64,000 nt of DNA from Lachnospiraceae bacterium. Lineage in GTDB: Bacteria > Bacillota > Clostridia > Lachnospirales > Lachnospiraceae. Made by a program: the position numbers and the translations under genes. Shown one piece after another: positions 50,044 to 60,863 of this stretch (position 1 is the stretch's first letter; each line of letters begins with the position of its first letter). Under the pieces are notes generated by a model that worked only from the letters and a program-made list of their open reading frames with translations, was not told the origin of the DNA and did not search any database. The stretch is from NCBI GenBank assembly GCA_014804795.1, contig JAAUZC010000009.1, positions 89,511 to 153,510 on the forward strand, written 5' to 3'.

Positions 50044-52314
50044 CTATATCCCCGCTTCCTGCTCCTGTATTTTTCTCTTATCCCTCTGCAGCGTCTCCCT
50101 TATCTTGCTGGAGCTTGTCTTCTCCGTGTAAGAAAAAAATACAATGTCCGCACCATTTTTCTCCAAAAATTCCCGATCCGCCAGCCATATCGGATTATCT
50201 CTGTGATCATCCCCCGTAAACTGACAGTCAAACTGATACATCTTATACGCATCCCTGATCCCTGCATAGTCCACAGGCAATGCCTCGGCCTGATCTACAT
50301 ACCTGCAGGCCCGGAGCACCTCCACCCGGTCCTCACATGGTATGATCGGATATTTTTTCTTCTGCCGATACACCGCTTCATCCGGGAGTACTCCCACAAT
50401 CAGATAATCACACTGCTCCTTCGCCCTGCGAAGCAGATTCACATGCCCTATGTGAAACATATCAAAGACACCTGCCACATAGCCGATATGATACTTTTTC
50501 GCTTTCCCTTCCTGTCCTGTTATTTGAACAGCAAAAGACGCCTGCTTGCGTGGGTATACTTTTCCGGAATCGTAAATACCATAATTTTTCACTCCCATGT
50601 CATCCAGCTGCTGAATAACAGAAAGATAATTCTTAATGCAAATAATCACCTTATACTCATCCGGCGCCATTTCTCCAAGAAAATCCGGCGAGACGATTTC
50701 GATTCCGTCCATGGTCTGTCCCCACCTGCTTTCATTATTATCGATGATAGCAGAAACCGGATAGTCCTTCCCGTACATTGCAAGAAAACGTTTTGCAAAA
50801 TTCCCCGAGCCGAATAAGATCAGTTTACGCCTCTCCGCCCCCTTAAAAATGTCCACAAATAATTTCTGATACACCGCCTCAGAATAATTCATACGCTGTC
50901 GGTTGGCATTTATCACTTCTATATTTCCCCGGCATTTTTCATGATAAACCCGCAGTTCTTCACTTTTCAGGAGATTTCTCAAAAAATCCCTCTCCCGCTT
51001 CTGCCACAGCGGCAGATAGCGATCCAGCCCGTACCGCTCATATAATTCTTTCACCGGAATGTGTTTCTGCAAATCCGCCGCCTGAGCATAAATCGTCCCC
51101 AGCATCCGGTATATCAAAAAATTAGCCGGACAATTTTCCTCACAAAATTCCTGATCATAAAACACAAATTCATCATTGATATAAAAACTATTCAAAGGTA
51201 CCAGATCCAAATAGCCTTTTTTCAGAACCGCCCCTTTTCCATCGCCCTTATCAGGCTCTGTCACTTCAGAAGACTGCAGGATCAAATCCCTGAAATGATC
51301 CAGTCTCTCCAAAAATTTCTCTTTGTCTGTCCGCAAAAGCCGCTTTAAATAAACATGCCCTGTCTCCGCATTTACATAAGGCATCCTGCAGACCCCATTC
51401 TCAATACCGGCATCTACCACAGATAAACCGTGCGCCTTCAGATCCTCCCCATTGCGCACTAACTGTTCCAGCCGTTCTCTGCTCCGGGGGGACACCGCCC
51501 TCTTTTCCACTATTCCGGATTTTCGTATGACAGTCAAAAGCGCATTTTCTTCCCCCCGCTCCAACGAGCAGGTGACATGACTGACATCCGACACTTCCCC
51601 GCACAGGGAACATTCAATCAGATATGCATTCGCCATCTGGTGAAACATTCCATTTTGAACCAGACTCTCATATAGAGCGTTTTCTTCCAGAAAAACAGTA
51701 TCCGGATGATGATATGTCGGAAATAATCGGTTGGTCAGATCTTCGTTCGGCAAATAGTCTTCCGCGTAGATCACAGCGGGATTCCGCAGATCCGTTAAAA
51801 CAGAAAAGAAACGGACATTCTCCTCTCTCCACCCTGCTTCCGATAACATTTTCTTTATTTCTGCACGGTCATACATGCGCCCCCGAAAAACATCCTCATT
51901 TTTAGCGTAAGCTCTCCTGTAGTTCTCAATGCCGTCAAAATTTCGCCCCGTATAGGAATCCCTGTCCCCGCAAAAATACTTGATTCCCAGACGGTTATTC
52001 ATTCCGAGAAGCATACGACCATCCGCTGTCAACAGCCCTTTCCACGAAAGAAGACACTTTTCAGGATGCTCTTCCTGCTCTGGTTTTTCAATCGCCACTA
52101 CATAATCAAAATATCCTTGATGCGCCGAATTCCAGTCCGGCTGCATCGTTTGTGCTGTCGATGTACATATGAGTTCTTCACTATGCTCTCCCAGGTACTC
52201 CGCCAGAGCGTCCTGCGGGTTTCCTATGTACAATATTTTTCTGTCTTCCCCGAAATCAAACCAGCAGAGCAGACCTTTTTGAATTTCCCATATAAGCTTC
52301 TCTGACATTTCCAT
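50044..52314 (-). CDS. Three-part protein: methyltransferase-like, Rossmann-like tag, cytidylyltransferase
   Basis: 756 residues. Residues ~1-250: class I SAM methyltransferase-like (ILYIGNP, a degenerate glycine motif). Residues ~280-470: a glycan-cluster region with [21 protein letters not shown]. Residues ~496-585: the tag domain ([21 protein letters not shown]). Residues ~608-745: a TagD/GCT-like nucleotidyltransferase ([40 protein letters not shown]). Likely makes a CDP-polyol or similar activated precursor. GGAG overlaps the end of the upstream gene. Confidence 0.8.
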   Translation of the reverse strand: MEMSEKLIWEIQKGLLCWFDFGEDRKILYIGNPQDALAEYLGEHSEELICTSTAQTMQPDWNSAHQGYFDYVVAIEKPEQEEHPEKCLLSWKGLLTADGRMLLGMNNRLGIKYFCGDRDSYTGRNFDGIENYRRAYAKNEDVFRGRMYDRAEIKKMLSEAGWREENVRFFSVLTDLRNPAVIYAEDYLPNEDLTNRLFPTYHHPDTVFLEENALYESLVQNGMFHQMANAYLIECSLCGEVSDVSHVTCSLERGEENALLTVIRKSGIVEKRAVSPRSRERLEQLVRNGEDLKAHGLSVVDAGIENGVCRMPYVNAETGHVYLKRLLRTDKEKFLERLDHFRDLILQSSEVTEPDKGDGKGAVLKKGYLDLVPLNSFYINDEFVFYDQEFCEENCPANFLIYRMLGTIYAQAADLQKHIPVKELYERYGLDRYLPLWQKRERDFLRNLLKSEELRVYHEKCRGNIEVINANRQRMNYSEAVYQKLFVDIFKGAERRKLILFGSGNFAKRFLAMYGKDYPVSAIIDNNESRWGQTMDGIEIVSPDFLGEMAPDEYKVIICIKNYLSVIQQLDDMGVKNYGIYDSGKVYPRKQASFAVQITGQEGKAKKYHIGYVAGVFDMFHIGHVNLLRRAKEQCDYLIVGVLPDEAVYRQKKKYPIIPCEDRVEVLRACRYVDQAEALPVDYAGIRDAYKMYQFDCQFTGDDHRDNPIWLADREFLEKNGADIVFFSYTEKTSSSKIRETLQRDKRKIQEQEAGI

Positions 52315-52320
52315 TGTTCA

Positions 52321-53658
52321 TCACTCCATTATTTTCCATACAGCTTCATCTACCCGGAATACATGCCTGAAATTATATTGTAACAGATTCTGATACAATT
52401 CATACTGGCTGCGCTCCGCCACCGCAATGATTATTGCGCAGGTTTCCGCCAGTCCAGCCGTTTCCTGCAGTTCACAGACAGGAATCCCTTCCCACTCAGC
52501 CATTTCCGGGGACATTTTTGTCACAGCAAAACATATATTCGCCACTTCATATTTTTTCAGAGCCGCCGCCAGCTTCTGTCCCACCTTTCCGGCTCCATAG
52601 ACTACTACCTGCGGGAACATTTTCATATATTCTGCAAATGCCCGGCCATACAGTTTCATATTATCAAATTCACAAAACTTCACTCGCATATCCTGCATGT
52701 CCTTGGCCGTCTTCCGAAAGAAACCATTCCTGTCTTTTTGCACAGAACAGATCTGTTCCCATACAGGTCCGGAAAATGCCCTTTCCACCACTCTCCCGCT
52801 TCGCACATCCGCCTCCAGGGATTCCGAGAGCCGCAGCAATAACGCATATTGATACTGTACTGCCACCCTGCCGTAATGACTGAAATAATCACGGTATTTT
52901 GTAGCCACAAAATACTTTTCAATTTCCGGTTTGTGTTCCCATACTCCCGAAAAAATTTCCTCCAGCCATCCGTATTCTTCAAATACGCAGAATATCTTAT
53001 CGGGATTATGCATGGAAGAACCCGGATTATCCTTTCGATAATGCAGCACTGCATCGGAAATAAAGTAGGCACGTTCCACATTCATCCACACCTGCAGGGC
53101 AAACGAAATATCCTGAAAAGATGCTCCCGGCGTCTCATGAAAACGGATATTGTGTTCCACCAGAAAATCCCGCCTCATAAGACAGGTCCAGATCGTATCT
53201 GCCAGATTTAATATTTGGGGACAGACAGACGCATTGATGATCCGGTTTTTCGGATAATCTTTCAACCAGTCGCACAGCCAGTCTTTTCCATTTTGATAGA
53301 TGTAATGATTTGACTTCACGACTTCCGCATCATGATCCGCTGCCGCCCTGTACAGTCTCTGCAGCATATCCGGTTCCGCAAAATCGTCACTCTCTATAAT
53401 GGCAATATACTCACCCTCTGCATGATCCAGCGCTACATTCATCGTATTGCCATATCCGGTATTCTTCTTATGAATCACCTGTATGCGGCGGTCTGTCACT
53501 GCATATCTATCCAAAACAGCACCGCTTCCATCTGTAGAGCCGTCATCCACACAGATAATCTCTATATCTTCCATCGATTGTCCTGTCACGCTGTCCAGAC
53601 ATTGTTCCAGATATTTCTCAACATTGCAGACAGGGATAAGCACAGATACTTTTGCCAT
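52321..53658 (-). CDS. GT2 glycosyltransferase with C-terminal Rossmann-like tag
   Basis: 445 residues. GT2 domain: SVLIPVCNVEKYLEQCLDSV, VDDGSTDGS, IESDDFAEP (DxD-like). Residues ~348-445 are the tag domain: VVVYGAGKVGQKLA, a weaker acidic position (VTKMS) and IIIAVAERS. Adds a sugar to a surface glycan in the cytoplasm. GGAG before the start. Confidence 0.85.
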   Translation of the reverse strand: MAKVSVLIPVCNVEKYLEQCLDSVTGQSMEDIEIICVDDGSTDGSGAVLDRYAVTDRRIQVIHKKNTGYGNTMNVALDHAEGEYIAIIESDDFAEPDMLQRLYRAAADHDAEVVKSNHYIYQNGKDWLCDWLKDYPKNRIINASVCPQILNLADTIWTCLMRRDFLVEHNIRFHETPGASFQDISFALQVWMNVERAYFISDAVLHYRKDNPGSSMHNPDKIFCVFEEYGWLEEIFSGVWEHKPEIEKYFVATKYRDYFSHYGRVAVQYQYALLLRLSESLEADVRSGRVVERAFSGPVWEQICSVQKDRNGFFRKTAKDMQDMRVKFCEFDNMKLYGRAFAEYMKMFPQVVVYGAGKVGQKLAAALKKYEVANICFAVTKMSPEMAEWEGIPVCELQETAGLAETCAIIIAVAERSQYELYQNLLQYNFRHVFRVDEAVWKIME

Positions 53659-53681
53659 GTTCTATCACTCCGTTTCCAATC

Positions 53682-54875
53682 CTAAAAATATTCCTCAGGC
53701 GCCTGCCAATAAAGCTTTTCTGCGGATATACCCGCCTCCGCCAGAGAACCCCTTATTTTTTTAGCAAGACTGCTGTCTTTTACCGCAATGATAACCATAT
53801 CAAATGACAGCTCTGTCATTTTTTCCACGCCGATCACTTCCGCATATTCAAAATGATATTTCTGCCGGTTTGCATCGACCCATGCCACAATATCGCAGTC
53901 CTCATATCTGCAGATCTGAGAGTAATAATCCTGTCCAACACTCCCCGCACCATATATTACAATCCGCTTTCCCCTAATCTGTGATATATTTTTCAAAAAA
54001 TATCGTGGAATATGCAGCTGTCCTCTACTGATATATTCCACTGTCTGCAGTATGCGCCCCCGCAAAAAGCCTGTCGCATTCTCTTTTACAATTTCAAGGC
54101 ACTCATATTCCCTTATAGTATTTGCAACATGATACCACAATCCTATCTCCTGCAAGATGCGCTCATTCTTTTCCAGATGAGCTAATGACCGCTCTTTCAC
54201 AACATAATGATATAATGCCTTCCGTTTCAACGAAATACGTCTGCTCTCTAAAATACACCTGAGCAGACACAGCATATCTTCCCCATATTGCTGCTCATCT
54301 GGCAGAGACGCAAAACATTTTTTGACCAGCTCTGCCCTGAAAAGCTTGGACCAGATACTCGGAAAAATAAAATTTTTGCCGCCGTTCAGAAAATGATCGC
54401 ACAAAAATGCGATTTTACACGATATCTCACACACATCTGCGACAGCATCCTCAAAGTTTAAGATGATCCTTTCCTCTCCATCTTTCTCCTCAATAAAGCC
54501 AAAATGTACAAAGTCGGCCCCGCATTCCAGGATACTTTGCAATAACTCAGAAAACATATCCGGCTCAATGTAGTCATCTGCATCCACAAAACCGATATAT
54601 TCTCCGTCTGCCTTTTCCAGGCCGAGTTTTCTTGAGACGACGGAACCACCGTTTTCTGTATGGTATACTTCTATACGTTTGTCTTTCTGTGCATACCTGT
54701 CACAAATATCTCCTGAACTGTCCGTGGAACCGTCATCGATCAGTATGATCTGCAGATTGTGATAGGTCTGCCGCAAAATACTTCCGATGCACTGATCCAG
54801 ATATTCTTCTGCATTATATACCGGTACGATCACGCTGATCTTACTGTTGTCTGTCACTTCACCGATTTCCCCCAA
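53682..54875 (-). CDS. GT2 glycosyltransferase with C-terminal Rossmann-like tag
   Basis: 397 residues. SVIVPVYNAEEYLDQCIGSIL, IDDGSTDSSG, VDADDYIEPDM mark a GT2 enzyme. Tag domain at about residues 301-397: IVIYGAGSVGQDYY, WVDAN, VIIAVKDSS. Close relative in layout of the neighbour at 52321. Confidence 0.87.
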   Translation of the reverse strand: MGEIGEVTDNSKISVIVPVYNAEEYLDQCIGSILRQTYHNLQIILIDDGSTDSSGDICDRYAQKDKRIEVYHTENGGSVVSRKLGLEKADGEYIGFVDADDYIEPDMFSELLQSILECGADFVHFGFIEEKDGEERIILNFEDAVADVCEISCKIAFLCDHFLNGGKNFIFPSIWSKLFRAELVKKCFASLPDEQQYGEDMLCLLRCILESRRISLKRKALYHYVVKERSLAHLEKNERILQEIGLWYHVANTIREYECLEIVKENATGFLRGRILQTVEYISRGQLHIPRYFLKNISQIRGKRIVIYGAGSVGQDYYSQICRYEDCDIVAWVDANRQKYHFEYAEVIGVEKMTELSFDMVIIAVKDSSLAKKIRGSLAEAGISAEKLYWQAPEEYF

Positions 54876-54878
54876 CGA

Positions 54879-56411
54879 TCAAATATAAAGTAATTTTTCT
54901 TCAGCGATACAATAATTCTTTAATTCTTCTGTTATCTCCTGTCTCAACGTCTCTTTTTTTACAGCGAGAATAATGTAATCATAGTCTAATTTCTGAATCT
55001 CTTCGGGAGAAGTCACCTTCTCGCAAAACATAGCGGGAAGTTGTCTATACAGCTTATCCACCCATGCAGCAATCTCATTTTTCTCTGCCAGTTCCAGATA
55101 AGCAATTTTTCCTATATTTCCCGCACCATATATTATCACTTTACCATTTTCTATATTCGGTAAATCTATCTTTGCAGAACTCACATTGTTATCCCATCTC
55201 AGCCCGCACTCCAGAAAAAGCGGTATATACAGCTCCCGAAAAGTCTCTTTCCCCCACTTCAACAATTGGCTTCGTTCAAAAATAAAATCCTCCGCTTTTT
55301 TGAAACTGTCATAATGCCCATGCCATCCCCGCTCAGCATGCTCTTTCTGAAATCTGGGCAGACGATCCTGAAATACTTTCTTTTCCGCCTGTTCCATACT
55401 CCTCAAAGGATAATGCCTGTTCAAAAACTTCAACGGATATGCTTTAGGATTGGTTATGTGTACAAAATGCCCCGCCGCTGACTTCAAATCTACTTTCTGT
55501 GACTTCTTCCATGTTTTTAACTGATCAAACAATTTTCTATCATGGCGAAAATCAAAAAAGGTATCCTCCATAAAAATATTGCCGGAATCTCGCTTTGTAA
55601 ATCTGAAATCTATAACTGTATTTTCTATACAGTTATAACCCTGCCTGTCAATATGGTATATTGCTTCCCGCAAAGTCACATTTTCCCAGGGACTTACTCT
55701 CATCTCATCTGCATCATAGTGGATAAACCAATCATAATTTAATTCTTTACTGATTTTCTCAGTTTTCTCCAGTTGATTATACCATTCGTAATTTTCACTT
55801 TTTCCTGATAACGGGAACTGTTCCAAATATATTCTCTCAGGATAATCGTTTTGATACCTTTCCGCAATTTCATAGCTGCCATCATCTGACCAGTTATCCA
55901 ACAAATACAGGTCTATCTCCTGAGACAGAAGATACTGTATCGTTCTCTCAAGAATATCCGCCTCATTATAAAAATGAATGACTGCCAGCACTTTAAACTC
56001 GTCCGGTACTGCAAGTCCTCGGGGACTCTGAAAACTTACTCCCGTCAAAAATAAAACGCCCGTCAAACCTGAATATCTGTCAAGATAGTGAGGCGTTCCC
56101 AACATTTTCATGTCCTCATCGGATATATCCGTATCAGAAGAAATATAGATGATAAAATCCTTTGTTTCTTTTTCTTCCATGACCCAGGGAATGATCTGTT
56201 CAAGCTCTTCCCTGTCAATGATGTGTATGTATACGACTTCTCCTGTCATATCCTCCCTTGTATTTCCTTTGATAACATGAATCGCAGGATATAAACACTC
56301 CAACTCTTCGACAGATTCTCCAAATACATACAAATCTTTTATTTCACGGCAGTTTAATATCCGATTAATGATATCTGAAATAATAGTATTATCTTTGGAA
56401 AAAATATCCAT
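54879..56411 (-). CDS. GT2-type glycosyltransferase (GT2_4 like) with C-terminal tag
   Basis: 510 residues from ATG 56411 (MDIFSKD), AAAGGA upstream. An N-terminal ~110 residues of Rossmann-like character, then a glycosyltransferase core: FYNEADILERTIQYLL, LLDNWSDDGS, FIHYDADEMRVSP, NRHYPLRS. Tag domain at about 422-510: VIIYGAGNIGK, WVDK, IILAVKKET. Confidence 0.82.
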   Translation of the reverse strand: MDIFSKDNTIISDIINRILNCREIKDLYVFGESVEELECLYPAIHVIKGNTREDMTGEVVYIHIIDREELEQIIPWVMEEKETKDFIIYISSDTDISDEDMKMLGTPHYLDRYSGLTGVLFLTGVSFQSPRGLAVPDEFKVLAVIHFYNEADILERTIQYLLSQEIDLYLLDNWSDDGSYEIAERYQNDYPERIYLEQFPLSGKSENYEWYNQLEKTEKISKELNYDWFIHYDADEMRVSPWENVTLREAIYHIDRQGYNCIENTVIDFRFTKRDSGNIFMEDTFFDFRHDRKLFDQLKTWKKSQKVDLKSAAGHFVHITNPKAYPLKFLNRHYPLRSMEQAEKKVFQDRLPRFQKEHAERGWHGHYDSFKKAEDFIFERSQLLKWGKETFRELYIPLFLECGLRWDNNVSSAKIDLPNIENGKVIIYGAGNIGKIAYLELAEKNEIAAWVDKLYRQLPAMFCEKVTSPEEIQKLDYDYIILAVKKETLRQEITEELKNYCIAEEKLLYI

Positions 56412-56436
56412 ATACTTTTCCTTTCCCGTCTCCATG

Positions 56437-57657
56437 TTAATAAGCAATCTTCTCAAATTTCATCTCATCCAGCATGTCCTTTTCAATCCGGCCACCGGCT
56501 ACATAGAGCTCCAGCGTCTTATCATACAGAACACCCCTCAATTCGTAAAACTTTTGTCTCAGTATCCTCTGCTCCCTGCTATTCCAAAAAGCCCAAAAAT
56601 GGTGCCGATAAGTTTCAGTATTCTTTTCATTTGATTTTAAAATACTATTTTCATATACAAAAAACCGCAGTAAATTATTCTGACAAGCCGGATCCATTTT
56701 TGTATTATACATTTCCAGCCCTTTACCGGAAACCATCAATAAATACTGACCTTCTGTAACCGAATAAGCTTTATTAAAACTCTCCGCCCTGATTGGCTGT
56801 GCCGCATACTCATTCCTGGAAATTACATAATTGCGGTTTGGCAGATTTTCTATCGATTTACCACATAGTAAGGCAGTTATCATCTCCCTCAAATCGGAAG
56901 TCTGTATAAGCCTTTGATCATGCTCTGCTTCTGTCCTGTAAATCCCATCCCATATCATCAATGGCGTATGGATCAAAAGATTATTTGGTTCAATCGCGTG
57001 TGTCAAACCATTGTGCGCCCCATGTCCCCAGTAATCATCGCCGTGGTCACCATATAATACGATGATCGTATCATCCATTAGACTTTTTTCTCTCAAAAGC
57101 CTTAATAAATCCTCACAGCATTTATCCATACAGCGATAACCTGCTTCCCAATTATCTATATCCATACCATAACTATTGATATCCACATAACTATTCAAAC
57201 TCAGGTTACTGATATAATTACATGCCATCAATGCAAATGGTTGTCCGCTCATCTTTTGTTCAAAAGCATTTACATATTCAGAATACTCATATATCAATTC
57301 CATACGATTATGAAATCCTGCAAGATGTCTTTTTTCTGCACTTTCATGATCCGCGCCATCAAAATATATATATATTCCGGTATGATACCCCTGTTCCTTC
57401 AGATCATCAAAAAGTGAAGAAGAATAACAATATTCTTTCGGAATAAAGTCAAGAGAATCGCATACCTCATAAATCTTCATTCCTCCATACAGTAAATCCC
57501 CTATCGCCATAAGAGTAGACGTTGCAGTGGAATAATAATGATCAAATACCATACACTGCTTCTCAATTTCTCTCAAAGCCGGAAATAATTCAGGATTCAT
57601 TCTATAATTAAGGACATTAAGACTCTCCAAATGTACCAGCAATAAATTCTTCTTCAT
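56437..57657 (-). CDS. Sulfatase/phosphoglycerol-transferase family protein
   Basis: 406 residues from ATG 57657 (MKKNLLL), with GGAG 9 nt upstream, ATGA overlapping the upstream gene. Alkaline-phosphatase-superfamily features: LLLVHLESLN (metal Glu/Asp region), YYSTATSTLMA with a Thr/Ser nucleophile, VLYGDHGDDYWGHGAHNGL with metal His/Asp. No membrane segments are visible, unlike LtaS. Could transfer or remove a phospho- or sulfo-substituent of the glycan. It lacks the tag domain, but the stand-alone tag gene is fused to its start by overlap. Confidence 0.8.
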   Translation of the reverse strand: MKKNLLLVHLESLNVLNYRMNPELFPALREIEKQCMVFDHYYSTATSTLMAIGDLLYGGMKIYEVCDSLDFIPKEYCYSSSLFDDLKEQGYHTGIYIYFDGADHESAEKRHLAGFHNRMELIYEYSEYVNAFEQKMSGQPFALMACNYISNLSLNSYVDINSYGMDIDNWEAGYRCMDKCCEDLLRLLREKSLMDDTIIVLYGDHGDDYWGHGAHNGLTHAIEPNNLLIHTPLMIWDGIYRTEAEHDQRLIQTSDLREMITALLCGKSIENLPNRNYVISRNEYAAQPIRAESFNKAYSVTEGQYLLMVSGKGLEMYNTKMDPACQNNLLRFFVYENSILKSNEKNTETYRHHFWAFWNSREQRILRQKFYELRGVLYDKTLELYVAGGRIEKDMLDEMKFEKIAY

Positions 57658-58058
57658 GTCTGATTTCTCCATCCATAAATAGAATCAATCAATTCTTCAA
57701 CAGATATGATCTTTCCTGTCACAAATTTCAACAAATCGCTTTCCACTGTCTCTACATCCGCCAATGTCGTAATAATGGCCATATCGACATCCTCCAGCTT
57801 ATCCATCTCACCCGGTCTCACTAAATTGCAACAAGCCTCATCATTAGAAGCCGACCTGTCCACCACCCAGCTAATAGGAAAATCCTGCGCCTGGAGTTCT
57901 CTGACAAGATGCTTTCCCAATATGCCATACCCATAAACGCCTACCCGATGGATCTGATATATATTTAGATAGTCAGCAATCTGTTTATTCTTTTCATGAT
58001 TTGACAGCCATTTACTCAGACATCTCATTATTTTTCGAAATTTTTCTTCATTGTTCAT
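57654..58058 (-). CDS. Stand-alone Rossmann-like tag protein
   Basis: 134 residues: a ~30-residue helix (CLSKWLSNHEKNKQIADYL) then the tag domain alone from about residue 34 (VGVYGYGILGKHLVREL, WVVDRS, MAIITTLAD). Very similar to the C-terminal part of the next gene upstream (CLDSWMSLKEKG, GILGKHLLYEL), so a recent duplication is likely. Overlaps the sulfatase-like gene by 4 nt, as if a split version of the usual fusion. Confidence 0.75.
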   Translation of the reverse strand: MNNEEKFRKIMRCLSKWLSNHEKNKQIADYLNIYQIHRVGVYGYGILGKHLVRELQAQDFPISWVVDRSASNDEACCNLVRPGEMDKLEDVDMAIITTLADVETVESDLLKFVTGKIISVEELIDSIYGWRNQT

Positions 58059-58083
58059 CGCAAATACCTATCCTGTAAATACT

Positions 58084-59625
58084 TTATACCTCACTAATCA
58101 ATTCTGTTATAGAAAAAATAGGACAGCCCAATTTTTCTTTTAAGGTTTCATAAATATCATCAAAATCTGCCAGTGCCGTCACCACTACTGCATCCACTAT
58201 ATCCAATTCATCATTTACATTTCTTACTTCCGCCTGGGGGTAATGTAAATCTGCCCGCCGATCAATAATATACGCAATTTTTATTTCTGCCTGTTCCAAC
58301 TCATACAATAAATGCTTTCCTAAAATTCCGACCCCATATATGGCAATCACATTATAATGAAACCGTTTTAAGTAATTTGCGGGGTTTATTCCTTTTTCCT
58401 TCAACGACATCCAACTATCAAGACAATTTGCAATCAACATATGTTTATTTTTTACATTTAACATTTCTGCAGCGTCTTCGTTTTCACTTTTACCACATTT
58501 TTCAATATCAATATCTCCATTCTGCACTTCCCTTTCTACTTTATCCCTTGCATCACGAACTGCCTCAAGATATTGATAGCCATACTCCTCATCCGGCTCC
58601 AGATAGGCACCCTCGCCCCATTCGTTCCATGCATTTATAAACACAAATTCATTATCTGCCAAAATATTTTTCTTTACTAACTGATAAAAATAGTTTTGAA
58701 ATTTCTCTATAGAAAAGCCGCCCAATACAAAACCGTTCTTTCCATGTCTTGGCGTACCGTCAACATTTGCCAATCCTCCAAAAAAGGTTTTGCATCCTTT
58801 TACCGACTCTGCTGTCAAAATATTGTGCCATACATCATCATAGGAATATACTTTTACTCCCTTCATGTCATCTGGTACAATTTTTTTCCGACCATAGTTT
58901 ACATACATTGTAGGTGCATTAAACATTATTGCGTCCAATCCTTTTCTTGGAGCAGCAATATTCACTCCTATAAAATACATACCCGGAAAATTGTATTCAT
59001 CAGCCAATTTACGCCAATAATCCAGCATTTGATATAAACAATATATTTCATCCGGTTTATATATTAAAAATACGGGAGCTCCATCAATTTTTATATATCG
59101 CTCATCTCTGAAAAACGGAAGAAGATACTCAAAATGCTCTCTCCAGTCATCTTCCCTTCCATATTTTTGCTCTAATAAAATATCTTTCTCATTTGCTCTG
59201 CTGCTGTCTCTCTTTTCAAATTTTGCCATCCAGCTGTTTTTATTCCTGATATTGCTCCACGTTCTAGCCCAGCTTTCATTCGCCCAGCAAAAGCAATAGG
59301 GCATATCAATATCTTTCCAATTCAAAAGATTCTCGGCCGGTTTTTCAAGTATCTTTCTCCCATCTTTAAAATAATAATGATAGAAACACATGCCATCAAC
59401 TTTATATTCCTGCATTAATTTGCTTTGTTGCTGCATTGTTGATTTTTCTAACAAATTATAATAATTTTCATGCAATGGCGTTTTAGGCTGAGCATGTCCT
59501 TCAAATAAAGGGACTGCTGTTTTAGAAGCTACCCAGTCTGTAAACCCCTCCCCCCACCATTCATCATTTTCTTTTACTCTGTGAAACTGCGGAAGATACA
59601 TCGCCAGTATTTTTATTTTATCCAT
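58084..59625 (-). CDS. WbsX/GH99-like glycosyltransferase or hydrolase with C-terminal tag
   Basis: 513 residues from ATG 59625 (MDKIKIL), GGGG upstream. The WbsX family: MYLPQFHRVKENDEWWGEGFTDW, FCWANESWARTW, FVFINAWNEWGEGAYLEPD are its hallmark blocks. Role in O-antigen and capsule assembly is known by association; the activity is uncertain. Tag domain at about 422-513 (IAIYGVGILGKHLL, IIDRR, VVVTALADF). Confidence 0.85.
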   Translation of the reverse strand: MDKIKILAMYLPQFHRVKENDEWWGEGFTDWVASKTAVPLFEGHAQPKTPLHENYYNLLEKSTMQQQSKLMQEYKVDGMCFYHYYFKDGRKILEKPAENLLNWKDIDMPYCFCWANESWARTWSNIRNKNSWMAKFEKRDSSRANEKDILLEQKYGREDDWREHFEYLLPFFRDERYIKIDGAPVFLIYKPDEIYCLYQMLDYWRKLADEYNFPGMYFIGVNIAAPRKGLDAIMFNAPTMYVNYGRKKIVPDDMKGVKVYSYDDVWHNILTAESVKGCKTFFGGLANVDGTPRHGKNGFVLGGFSIEKFQNYFYQLVKKNILADNEFVFINAWNEWGEGAYLEPDEEYGYQYLEAVRDARDKVEREVQNGDIDIEKCGKSENEDAAEMLNVKNKHMLIANCLDSWMSLKEKGINPANYLKRFHYNVIAIYGVGILGKHLLYELEQAEIKIAYIIDRRADLHYPQAEVRNVNDELDIVDAVVVTALADFDDIYETLKEKLGCPIFSITELISEV

Positions 59626-59643
59626 ATATTTTCCCCACACTTC

Positions 59644-60819
59644 TTATACATACCAATATTCAGATGAGATATCTCTCCAATATACAACTGTTCCCATCTT
59701 TTCTTTCAGCTTCTTTTCAACTTCTGTATTATGATTCATCAAAGTAATAACAATAGCATCAACCTCTTCAAATTCATCCTGAGGATACACTACTTTCAAT
59801 GCATTCATATCCTTCTTTTGCTGATCTATGCCATATCTGACATTTATATGAACTTTAGGTGCAATTTCTAAAAAAGTGCTTCCAACATTCCCCAAGCCAT
59901 ATACTGCAACATTCTTTATATTATGGGCCGCAAAATATTCCTCTAACTCTTTTAGAAACAGCATATACTTTGTTTCCAATTCTTCTGTCAGTGAAGAGTC
60001 TATTTTCATTATTTCCTGCACTTTTTTCTTTTCATATCTATTGCGTAATACAAAATAGAATCTAAATTTACTCTTTTTTGCGTATTCTTCTCCATATAGT
60101 TGTTCTGACAAATTTATATATGCCATTGTACCGGCAGGATTGTTAATCCACTTAGCCCGGCCATTTTTAGTCAATCCGTCTTCCCGATAATCACAAATAT
60201 ATATTATTTCTTTATACCACCGAAGTTTATATCCATCTCTTGCAATCGCATTCCACACCACACCTTCAGTAATAAAATTTTCTCCGTCATATTCCGGGAA
60301 ACGATATTTCTTTAAAATACTTGTTTTATATACTTCTGCTTTATCCCTTAATAAACCATACTTTTCCCGTTCTAAATTCGTAATATCAATATAACTTGAA
60401 TCAAAATTTCCCCATCCTCCTATCGGATACTTTTCTGTCTTTCCTCTTAAACCACTTATTCCCGCAAAAGAATCATTTTTCCTGATAGTTTCAAACCAAT
60501 CAATCACCTTATCGATTGCTTTATCTAAAAGATAATCATCGCTGTCTACAATAAAAAACGCTTCTGCCGATGCCATATCCACAGCTTTGTTGATTGCTCT
60601 GTGTTTTCCGCCATTTTCCACCTTACAGTATTTTATTTCAAAGCCATTATCTTCAAGTAACCACTTTTGAAACAGCATTTCTGTATTATCGGCACTGCCA
60701 TCGTCAATTACAATCCACTCAAAATTCTTATTTGTTTGACTTCTTAACGATTCGTATAAATTTTGGATAATATACCCTCTGTTATAAGTTGGAGTGAATA
60801 CTGTTACACTTATAGACAT
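59644..60819 (-). CDS. GT2 glycosyltransferase with C-terminal tag
   Basis: 391 residues from ATG 60819 (MSISVTV), GAGGAG upstream. GT2: TVFTPTYNRGYIIQNLYESL, IDDGSADNTE, VDSDDYLLDKAID. Tag at about 299-391: VAVYGLGNVGSTFL, GIDQQ, IVITLMNHN. Confidence 0.87.
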   Translation of the reverse strand: MSISVTVFTPTYNRGYIIQNLYESLRSQTNKNFEWIVIDDGSADNTEMLFQKWLLEDNGFEIKYCKVENGGKHRAINKAVDMASAEAFFIVDSDDYLLDKAIDKVIDWFETIRKNDSFAGISGLRGKTEKYPIGGWGNFDSSYIDITNLEREKYGLLRDKAEVYKTSILKKYRFPEYDGENFITEGVVWNAIARDGYKLRWYKEIIYICDYREDGLTKNGRAKWINNPAGTMAYINLSEQLYGEEYAKKSKFRFYFVLRNRYEKKKVQEIMKIDSSLTEELETKYMLFLKELEEYFAAHNIKNVAVYGLGNVGSTFLEIAPKVHINVRYGIDQQKKDMNALKVVYPQDEFEEVDAIVITLMNHNTEVEKKLKEKMGTVVYWRDISSEYWYV

Positions 60820-60863
60820 GTTTTTAGTTACTCCTCTCATTCCGTCAACGCCTAATCCTGCAT

